A DNA stretch of 6,496 nucleotides. Source: Spirochaetaceae bacterium (GTDB lineage Bacteria; Spirochaetota; Spirochaetia; Treponematales; Treponemataceae). Positions 1-5,389 of this stretch are shown here, piece by piece. The stretch lies in contig JAITMZ010000179.1 of assembly GCA_031290725.1 (NCBI GenBank), positions 1 to 6,496 on the forward strand. The letters are read 5' to 3'. Made by a program: the position numbers and the translations under genes. The notes below the pieces were generated by a model. It saw only the letters and a list, made by a program, of their open reading frames with translations. It was not told the DNA's origin and searched no databases. The stretch's first letter is position 1. Every line of letters begins with the position of its first letter.

Positions 1-36
1 GTTTAAAATTTTAGCGCACAGATGAGTGTTACGATT

Positions 37-77
37 AAAACAACAATCCCGCCCTGAAGGACGGGGTTGTTGTTTTT
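37..77. terminator. Long hairpin, probable bidirectional intrinsic terminator
   Basis: Arms at 37-54 and 59-76 pair over about 18 positions with one G-U wobble and one C/A mismatch, around a TGAA loop. The left arm starts with an A-rich run and the right arm ends in TTGTTGTTTTT, so the hairpin has a U-rich tail when read in either direction. This is the usual form of a rho-independent terminator shared by converging or adjacent units. It separates the operon promoter from whatever lies to the left. All three forward frames to its left hit stops almost at once (for example TAA at 4-6), so any upstream gene ends at or before the window edge. Confidence 0.8.
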
Positions 78-113
78 CATTGGAAGTTGCAGCCGGAATT
101 CCATTACGGTCAC

Positions 114-143
114 TTGACTTTCACAGCCCGTTTATGCTATACT
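114..143 (+). promoter_or_regulatory. Sigma-70-type promoter for the adk operon
   Basis: A -35 box TTGACT (114-119) and a -10 box TATACT (138-143) are separated by 18 bp. TG at 135-136 gives an extended -10 (TGC before TATACT). Each box is one base from consensus. The predicted transcription start is near A150, giving a leader of roughly 150 nt before adk. It is the only strong promoter I can see, and because the following genes overlap or nearly abut it probably drives all six. Confidence 0.75.
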
Positions 144-183
144 GTACTCAGGAGTTTGTCGGGCTTTAGCCCATTTATAGGGT

Positions 184-209
184 GAATTTTGCAGTTTATC
201 GCAAAATTC
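184..209. repeat. Perfect 9-bp inverted repeat in the adk leader
   Basis: GAATTTTGC (184-192) and GCAAAATTC (201-209) are exact reverse complements with an 8-nt AT-rich spacer. As RNA it forms a stable stem. As DNA it could be a regulator binding site or one copy of a genome-wide palindromic repeat. The right arm is followed by ATTCT rather than a T-run, so it is unlikely to be an intrinsic terminator. Confidence 0.6.
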
Positions 210-292
210 TACTTTGGAAAACTCGTCATGCGGTGTCTTCGGGAATTTTTGTACCTAAAGGGCGCGAAAATGCACAAACGCGGCAGGCTGTT

Positions 293-297
293 AGGAG
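293..297 (+). promoter_or_regulatory. Ribosome binding site of adk
   Basis: AGGAG lies 6 nt before the ATG at 304. It is a good Shine-Dalgarno match at ideal spacing and fixes the adk start, which also places the P-loop at its usual distance from the N-terminus. Confidence 0.8.
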
Positions 298-303
298 TAG
301 TAC

Positions 304-933
304 ATGAATTTTGTATTTCTGGGCCCCCCCGGGGCCGGCAAAGGGACATTGGCAAAGGAAGTGGCGGCGGCGTACCGCATCCCCCACATATCCACCGGCG
401 ATATTTTTCGCGCCGCCGTCAAGGAGGGCATCCCCCTGGGACTGAAGGTGAAGTCCATCCTGGATTCCGGTGCCCTGGTGGGGGACGATGTCACCATCGC
501 CCTGGTACAAAAGCGCCTGGTACAACCGGATACACGGGCCGGATTCATTTTGGACGGCTTTCCCCGCACCATCCCCCAAGCGGAAGCCCTGGCCGGCATC
601 GCGCGGATCGATGCGGCGGTGAACTTTGAAATCGCCGACCGAGACGTGGTAAAGCGCCTGTCGGGCCGGCGGGTGTGCAAAGCCTGTGGATTTAATCACC
701 ATGCGGAGTTCAGTCCCTCCAAAAAGGACGGGGTGTGCGATAAATGCGGGGGTGAGCTCTTCATCCGGGAGGACGACAAGGCCGACGCCATCACCCATCG
801 GTTGGAGGTCTACCGTACCCAGACCGCGCCGCTTATCGACTTTTATCGCGGAAAAAACCTGTTGATGGACATCGACGCCCGGCCAAAAGCTGAAGCGATA
901 CTGATGGTATTCAAGGCGAAATTCAAACAATGA
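304..933 (+). CDS. adk: Adenylate kinase, zinc-type LID
   Basis: Adenylate kinase catalyses the reversible reaction ATP + AMP = 2 ADP in the cytoplasm. The 209-aa protein is close to the usual bacterial length. Visible landmarks are the P-loop GPPGAGKGT (7-15), the AMP-binding TGD (31-33) with Arg36, the DGFPR motif (84-88) followed by Gln92, Arg122-Arg123 at the LID entry, and Arg155 with Asp157-Asp158 after the LID. The LID has two Cys pairs, C125-X2-C128 and C145-X2-C148. In this family such pairs bind a structural zinc, as in many Gram-positive and some other bacterial Adks, unlike the zinc-free E. coli enzyme. It is the first gene of the probable operon, directly behind the leader. Its stop overlaps the next ATG by 4 nt (ATGA). 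Nothing catalytic appears to be missing. Confidence 0.96.
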   Translation: MNFVFLGPPGAGKGTLAKEVAAAYRIPHISTGDIFRAAVKEGIPLGLKVKSILDSGALVGDDVTIALVQKRLVQPDTRAGFILDGFPRTIPQAEALAGIARIDAAVNFEIADRDVVKRLSGRRVCKACGFNHHAEFSPSKKDGVCDKCGGELFIREDDKADAITHRLEVYRTQTAPLIDFYRGKNLLMDIDARPKAEAILMVFKAKFKQ

Positions 934-1985
934 TTCACCTTTTCAGCCCTACCATCCGGCGCAAAGAGATGGATGCGGTGCTCACCTGTATGGTGGACGA
1001 AAAAATTGGCCCCGGTGAATTAAGCACCCGCCTCACCGATGCGGCCAAAGATTTTTTTTCCGCCGAAGGTGCCGTGGCTCTCCGCAGCCCGGTGCGTGCC
1101 TTGGAGTGCGCCCTGGAAGCCTGCGCCCTGCCCCCGGACTCTGGGGTGATACTTTCCGCTTTGGCCCCTGCCTGGCACTACGAAGCGGTGCTCCGGGCAG
1201 GCTGCAAACCACTGGTGCTGGACGTAAGCGCCGATACGCCCTGGATCTCCGCCCAGTCGGCGGTCGAGGGTATCCGTGCCGGAGGCCGGGCGGTGGCGCT
1301 CCACGAACCGCTGGGGATGCTTCCAGACATGGCGGACTTCACGGCCCTGGGTGTGCCAGTGATAGAGGATGCTTCCCAGAGCGTGGGTGCGGCCTGGGAC
1401 GGGCGGAAAACGGGCACCTTCGGGGTGTATACCGTCGTGGGGCTGGAGGAGCGCCACAGTGTGACCGCCGGGGGAGGGGCGCTGCTCCTGGCGGCGGCTT
1501 CGGGTGGGGTAAATTCGCCAGCCCCCAGGGTAAAACGGGACTGGGCTGCCTTGAAGAAGGCCGTCAATGGTTCATTCCCCGAGGACCTGCTGCCGGACAT
1601 CAACAGCGCATTGGCCATGGTGCAGTTGAAGGAGTTTGCCCGGAACGAGGAGCGCCGCAGGGAAATTCGGGAGACTTATGTGAAGGCGCTGATGCAGAGC
1701 CGCCACAAAACCTTCGCCCCGGACGATGCGGTGGAGAGTGCGGTCTATGGGTTTCCAGTGGTACTGTCCAGCGGATTCAAAGACGTGAAGCACTACGCGG
1801 AACGGAAGGATGTGGCGGTGGAGCCGGCTTTTGAACGGTCCATTGTGAGCATCTACCGGGATTGCGCGGCGGAGTGTCCCCATGCGGATTCCCTGGCCAT
1901 GCGGTGCGTGCTTTTCCCGCTCTATCCGCTGCTGAGCGGCGAACAGATACTCACCGTGGCCAGAGTGCTGAGTACCATACCCTAG
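930..1985 (+). CDS. DegT/DnrJ/EryC1/StrS aminotransferase-fold protein lacking the catalytic lysine
   Basis: The 351-aa protein aligns by eye along its length with the DegT/DnrJ PLP-dependent sugar aminotransferases, which normally aminate nucleotide-linked keto-sugars. Retained landmarks are the N-terminal PT...E...V region (7-17), AGCKPLVLDV (90-99), the EDASQSVGA block (146-154) whose Asp would contact the PLP ring nitrogen, GRKTGTFG (158-165), and a C-terminal LFPLYPLL segment before the last helix. Two key sites are changed. The Schiff-base Lys of the usual K-N-L-T-T-G-E-G-G motif is Arg175 (R-H-S-V-T-A-G-G-G), and the phosphate-binding SGTxAL is SPVRAL (53-58). The reading frame is intact, so this is a degenerate but maintained homologue, perhaps a binding or structural protein. 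The start overlaps the adk stop (ATGA) and has only a weak upstream AAGG, suggesting translational coupling. Family assignment is firm; function is unknown. Confidence 0.8.
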   Translation: MIHLFSPTIRRKEMDAVLTCMVDEKIGPGELSTRLTDAAKDFFSAEGAVALRSPVRALECALEACALPPDSGVILSALAPAWHYEAVLRAGCKPLVLDVSADTPWISAQSAVEGIRAGGRAVALHEPLGMLPDMADFTALGVPVIEDASQSVGAAWDGRKTGTFGVYTVVGLEERHSVTAGGGALLLAAASGGVNSPAPRVKRDWAALKKAVNGSFPEDLLPDINSALAMVQLKEFARNEERRREIRETYVKALMQSRHKTFAPDDAVESAVYGFPVVLSSGFKDVKHYAERKDVAVEPAFERSIVSIYRDCAAECPHADSLAMRCVLFPLYPLLSGEQILTVARVLSTIP

Positions 1986-2024
1986 CAGCCTGGCAAACGT
2001 ATGGATTTTTGTAAAACTGCGGAC

Positions 2025-2030
2025 AAGGAA
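2025..2030 (+). promoter_or_regulatory. Ribosome binding site deciding the nadK start
   Basis: AAGGAA lies 6 nt before the ATG at 2037. The earlier in-frame ATG at 2001 has no recognisable Shine-Dalgarno sequence and would add 12 residues (MDFCKTADKEAK) ahead of the usual NAD kinase N-terminal beta strand. The 2037 start is therefore preferred. Confidence 0.7.
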
Positions 2031-2036
2031 GCGAAG

Positions 2037-2888
2037 ATGTCGATAAAAAATTGCCTGATCGTATCAAATACCACAAAGGCCGCGTCGGCTGAACTGGTCA
2101 AAGAGATGGGTGCGTTTCTGCGGGAACAGGGCATCGTTCCGGAGGAGTACCTGTTTTCCGGCGGAGAAGGAACGGGGCACCCATTTACTGCGCGGGATTT
2201 TGTGATTACCCTGGGCGGCGACGGCACGGTACTTTTTGCCGCCCGTGGCTGCGCACCTTTGGGCATCCCGATTTTTCCGGTGAATTTGGGCAAGTTCGGT
2301 TTCATCACCACCATCCCCCGGGAGGCCTGGAGGGAAAACTTGACTCGTTTTCTGGCCGGCGATTTTCCTTTGGAGGCCCACACCATGGTAGAAGTGTCGG
2401 TTGCGGGGATGCACAATCAATCCTCCAACGCCCTGAACGACGTGGTGATCACCGCCACAAAAAACGTAAAGAAAATCATTGCCCTGGACGTGGTCTGCGG
2501 GGGCATCTCCCTGGGGCGCTTTGCGGCGGACGGCCTGATCGTGTCCAGCGCCACCGGTTCCACCGCCTATTCCGCCGCCGCCGGGGGCCCCATCATTGAC
2601 CCGCGGCTGGATGTACTGGTGCTGACGGCGGTGTGTCCCTTTTCCCTGTCAAGCCGCCCGCTGGTGCTTCCTCCGGACAGCGTGCTGGAACTGTCGCCGG
2701 TGCTGGACAGTTCCGCCGCCCCGTTGCAGGTGCTTGTGGACGGCCAGTTTCTGTGCGACGCCGGACCGGAGGAAAAGATCATCGTCCAAAAATCCCGGTA
2801 TCCCTGCCGGATCGCCGGGAGCGGGGCCAGCCATTTTTACCGGACCCTCCGGTCAAAGATGAATTGGGCGGGGGGGCCCTATGCTTGA
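2037..2888 (+). CDS. nadK: NAD kinase
   Basis: NAD kinase phosphorylates the 2'-hydroxyl of the NAD adenosine ribose with ATP or polyphosphate to make NADP, and is the only known route to NADP in most bacteria. It acts in the cytoplasm, usually as a homo-oligomer. The 283-aa product from the preferred start is typical in length. It shows the diagnostic GGDGT (60-64), the NLGKFGF block (83-89, usually NLGxLGFL), ALNDVVI (132-138, usually ALNEVVI), and the conserved glycine-rich segment at 165-186 that starts DGLIVSS and contains ATGSTAYS. A late VDGQ motif is also present. An in-frame ATG at 2001 is possible but lacks a ribosome site. The gene is 51 bp behind the DegT-like gene and overlaps recN by 8 bp, with a run of seven G just before the recN ATG. 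Confidence 0.94.
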   Translation: MSIKNCLIVSNTTKAASAELVKEMGAFLREQGIVPEEYLFSGGEGTGHPFTARDFVITLGGDGTVLFAARGCAPLGIPIFPVNLGKFGFITTIPREAWRENLTRFLAGDFPLEAHTMVEVSVAGMHNQSSNALNDVVITATKNVKKIIALDVVCGGISLGRFAADGLIVSSATGSTAYSAAAGGPIIDPRLDVLVLTAVCPFSLSSRPLVLPPDSVLELSPVLDSSAAPLQVLVDGQFLCDAGPEEKIIVQKSRYPCRIAGSGASHFYRTLRSKMNWAGGPYA

Positions 2889-4611
2889 ATATTTGAGCAT
2901 AAAAGATTTTGCCCTCATTGAGTCGGTGTCCCTGGATTTTACCGAAGGCTTCACGGTGCTTACCGGAGAAACCGGTGCGGGAAAGTCGATTCTCATCGGC
3001 GCCCTGTCATTTTTGCTGGGCGGTAAGGCTGAAGCCGACGTAATCCGCACCGGCGCTCCAGAAACTTCGGTGGGCGGCACCTTCCACATTGACCCGGCGG
3101 AAGACAGCGAGGCCGCCGCGTGGCTCGCGGGAGCAGGGATCGACGCAGAAAACAACCGCATCCTCCTCCGGCGCATCCTCCGGGCCAACGGAAAGACCGG
3201 TGCCTGGATTGGCGATAGGCCGGTCACCCGGAGTGAACTGGCGGCATTTTCCGCTTTTCTGGTGGACATCCACGGCCAGCACGACCATCAATCGCTCCTC
3301 CGCGTCCCGGAACACCGGCGTTTCCTGGATGCCTATGCGGGGATCACAGCCCAGGTGGGAAAGTTCACCGCGCTGTACGCCCGGCTGGTGGAAAAACGCC
3401 GGGACCTGGCCGCCCTGGACGAAAACAGCGCCCGCCGAACCGAGCGCATGGAAATGCTCGCCTTCGCGGTCTCCGAGATTGGGGGCGCGCGTTTTAAGAG
3501 CGGGGAAGACGAGGAGCTTGCCGCCGAAGAAAACCGGCTGGCCAAATTCGAGAAACTTTTTGCCGACGTGGACGCCGCGGCCCAGCTTTTGGACGCCGGG
3601 GGCGGAAACCTGGTGGGTGACATCAAGCGCCTTTCCGGTATCATCTCAAGCGCAGCAGGGGCGGATCCGTCCCTGGAGACCCTCTACAAGCGCTGCGAGG
3701 CCGCCTTTTACGAACTTTCGGACATCGCCGTCGACCTTCGCGCTTATGGGAGCCGCCTGGTGTTTGACCCCGCGCGTTTCGAGGCGGTGCAGGAACGGCT
3801 GGCATTCATCTTCAAGCTCAAAAAAAAATACGCCGCTCCGTCGTCATCCCTGGGAGAGGTAATCGCCTACGGGGAATCGGCAAAGAAGGAGTTGGAAAAA
3901 CTGTCCGCCGGAACGGAGACCCGGGATGCCCTCGCCGGGGAGATTGCCGCGCTGGAACGGGACGCCTACAATCTGGCCCGAGCTATTTCCGGCAAGCGGC
4001 GGGATGCGGCGGTGAAAATGGCCGGCCAGGCGGAGGCTATTTTGGAGGATCTGGGGATGAAGGGCACCGGTTTTACCGTGTCGGTGGTGGAAAATGAAGG
4101 CACCCGGTTCGAGCAAAAATGCGGGCCATACGGCATGGACAGTGTGGAATTTCTGTTCAGCCCCAATGCGGGTTCCCTTGAGCGGCCCCTGGCGAAGATC
4201 GCCTCGGGAGGTGAAATTTCCCGGGTTATGCTGGCATTGAAGACGATCCTTACCGCCTCCGACGACTCCGGCATCGGTACGGTGGTATTCGACGAGATCG
4301 ACTCGGGTATCGGCGGGGAAGTGGCCATTGCCGTGGGGAGCCATCTGAAAAAACTGGCTAAAAAAAAGCAGGTTTTTTGTATCACACACCTAGCGACCAT
4401 CGCAGTTTATGCCGATACTCATATTGTGATAGAAAAACGCGCGGATTTGGGGCGAACGGTCACCTCTGCCTCGCCGGTTTCCGGTTCCCGGCGGGTTTCT
4501 GAAGTCGCCCGGATGCTCGCGGGCTGGAACAGCGGGGTCAATGACGCCGCCAACGCCCAGGCTATCGAGCACGCGCGGTCGCTGCTGCAAAAATATGCGG
4601 AGGAATTTTAA
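2881..4611 (+). CDS. recN: DNA repair ATPase RecN
   Basis: RecN is an SMC-like ABC ATPase recruited early to double-strand breaks, where it helps hold and process DNA ends for RecA-dependent repair. The 576-aa protein is about the family length. The N-terminal half of the ATPase carries Walker A GETGAGKS (29-36) and the RecN-typical Q-loop region DIHGQHDHQ (129-137). The middle is charged and helical (roughly 170-400), consistent with the short coiled coil of RecN. The C-terminal half carries the ABC signature ASGGE (441-445), Walker B VVFDE (468-472) with Asp471 and Glu472, and the switch His503 in ITHLATIA. All ATPase motifs are present, so it should be active. The start overlaps the end of nadK by 8 bp, and the G-rich stretch upstream is only a poor Shine-Dalgarno, so expression is probably coupled to nadK. 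A run of nine A lies within it at 3820-3828. Confidence 0.96.
   Translation: MLEYLSIKDFALIESVSLDFTEGFTVLTGETGAGKSILIGALSFLLGGKAEADVIRTGAPETSVGGTFHIDPAEDSEAAAWLAGAGIDAENNRILLRRILRANGKTGAWIGDRPVTRSELAAFSAFLVDIHGQHDHQSLLRVPEHRRFLDAYAGITAQVGKFTALYARLVEKRRDLAALDENSARRTERMEMLAFAVSEIGGARFKSGEDEELAAEENRLAKFEKLFADVDAAAQLLDAGGGNLVGDIKRLSGIISSAAGADPSLETLYKRCEAAFYELSDIAVDLRAYGSRLVFDPARFEAVQERLAFIFKLKKKYAAPSSSLGEVIAYGESAKKELEKLSAGTETRDALAGEIAALERDAYNLARAISGKRRDAAVKMAGQAEAILEDLGMKGTGFTVSVVENEGTRFEQKCGPYGMDSVEFLFSPNAGSLERPLAKIASGGEISRVMLALKTILTASDDSGIGTVVFDEIDSGIGGEVAIAVGSHLKKLAKKKQVFCITHLATIAVYADTHIVIEKRADLGRTVTSASPVSGSRRVSEVARMLAGWNSGVNDAANAQAIEHARSLLQKYAEEF
4599..4604 (+). promoter_or_regulatory. Strong ribosome binding site inside the recN 3' end
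   Basis: GGAGGA lies 6 nt before the ATG at 4611, within the last codons of recN. It is the best Shine-Dalgarno match in the operon. With the TAATG stop/start overlap it supports a real, well-translated gene downstream. Confidence 0.75.
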
Positions 4612-5384
4612 TGGCCTATTCGGACAATAACCAGGATGAATTCAACAGCCGTGCCGGAGCGTACACGGTGATAATCAACTCCTTTGCTGAAAAAGAAAAA
4701 AACCTCAAAGAACAGATTACCGGGGAGATACTCCCGGTAGGGCGGGGTACTCTGCTGCTGTGCGACCAGGCGTTGAACCGCGCCTCGGTACTGCTGGCCA
4801 TAAACCGGCTTTCGGTGACCCTCTTAAAAGCACGAAATCTTCGCCGACTGGAAGACGCGCGGAAGATACTGTCCGGCGTTTTGACCAGCCTGGAATCGGT
4901 GGTAACCTCATGGATCGACATGTCCTACACGGATAACCTGGAGGCGCTGAAAAAAATCGCCGACGTGCCGGTGGAAAAACGGCTGCTCCTGATACAGAAA
5001 TTCGGCTTGGCCATGAGCCTGCTGGACGACGAAATCGCCGATGATTCAAAACAAAGGTGGACCATGGTGGACATGGAAGGCCGATTTGCGGTGGTGGCGA
5101 AAAACATTCTGGACATGCGTACCGCCCTGCAAATTTTTCTGAACATGGAAGGGGGGGATTATCCCGCGGTGGCCGCCTTCTTTACCATCATCAAAAGGCA
5201 GCTTCACCGGGCAGTGGATCTGTACCGTACCCGCTACAACGTGCTGGGGCGCACTGCGGACGATGATTTCCGGTGCGCCATCTCCTGTCTGGCCGTGCTG
5301 ATCCGCATCTGCGGCTGGACAAAGGACCTGCGGGACGTGGAAGAGATGCGCAAAAAGCTCATGCTGTGGGAAAGCCAGAGGTAG
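4611..5384 (+). CDS. Conserved-looking helical protein of unknown function
   Basis: I do not recognise this 257-aa protein. It has no signal peptide, no membrane segment and no nucleotide-binding motif that I can see. The composition (many Leu, Ala, Arg, Lys, Asp, Glu with few Pro or Gly) suggests an almost entirely alpha-helical soluble protein, with helices likely around 20-40, 50-105, 110-145 and 155-250. There are three Cys, two of them in the C-terminal part (RCAISCLAVLIRIC region) and not spaced like a metal site. The start is well supported by GGAGGA at 4599-4604 and a TAATG overlap with the recN stop. Codon use resembles its neighbours, so no transfer is indicated. The coupling to recN makes a role in DNA repair or cell maintenance possible, but position alone does not establish it. 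Confidence 0.85.
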   Translation: MAYSDNNQDEFNSRAGAYTVIINSFAEKEKNLKEQITGEILPVGRGTLLLCDQALNRASVLLAINRLSVTLLKARNLRRLEDARKILSGVLTSLESVVTSWIDMSYTDNLEALKKIADVPVEKRLLLIQKFGLAMSLLDDEIADDSKQRWTMVDMEGRFAVVAKNILDMRTALQIFLNMEGGDYPAVAAFFTIIKRQLHRAVDLYRTRYNVLGRTADDDFRCAISCLAVLIRICGWTKDLRDVEEMRKKLMLWESQR

Positions 5385-5389
5385 AACCA

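Larger units (their letters stand above)
150..303 (+). promoter_or_regulatory. Long structured 5' leader of adk
   Basis: This is the untranslated leader expected between the predicted start near 150 and the adk ATG. It contains a short hairpin GGGC-TTTA-GCCC (161-172) and a perfect 9-bp inverted repeat, GAATTTTGC (184-192) with GCAAAATTC (201-209), around an 8-nt loop. GAGTTT (152-157) can pair with AAACTC (219-224), which would enclose both hairpins in a three-way junction. I recognise no known riboswitch consensus. A frame with ATG codons at 228 and 270 runs through the leader into adk, but it has no convincing ribosome site and looks like a chance frame. The palindrome could instead be a copy of a dispersed repeat. 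Confidence 0.45.

Noticed and set aside
161..172. GGGCTTTAGCCC as a separate terminator or attenuator
   Set aside because: A stem of 4-5 bp with no T-run after it is too weak to act as a terminator alone. It is kept only as part of the possible leader fold.
189..629. Plus-strand frame starting in the leader and overlapping adk
   Set aside because: It starts at a TTG without a ribosome site, and the translation is Gly/Pro/Arg/His-rich low-complexity sequence typical of an out-of-frame reading of adk.
226..930. Long minus-strand frame of 234 codons opposite adk
   Set aside because: It mirrors adk almost exactly, has no recognisable domain, and is explained by GC-rich codon bias on the opposite strand.
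1106..1834. 242-codon plus-strand frame inside the DegT-like gene
   Set aside because: Its composition is Gly/Arg-rich with no motif. The DegT frame has clear family landmarks over the same bases.
2001..2036. Longer nadK start at ATG 2001
   Set aside because: There is no Shine-Dalgarno sequence before it and the extra 12 residues precede the normal NAD kinase N-terminus; AAGGAA supports 2037.
3089..3862. 257-codon plus-strand frame inside recN
   Set aside because: It is rich in Arg, Pro, Ser and Trp with no domain, and the RecN frame is unambiguous here.
3844..4389. 181-codon minus-strand frame opposite recN
   Set aside because: It is antisense to the conserved ABC signature and Walker B region, with no ribosome site or recognisable family.
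5273..5389. Upstream extension of the 7TM gene into the preceding gene
   Set aside because: It would overlap the previous gene by over 100 bp and add a charged non-membrane segment. The ATG at 5390 has a good ribosome site and begins just before the first membrane helix.
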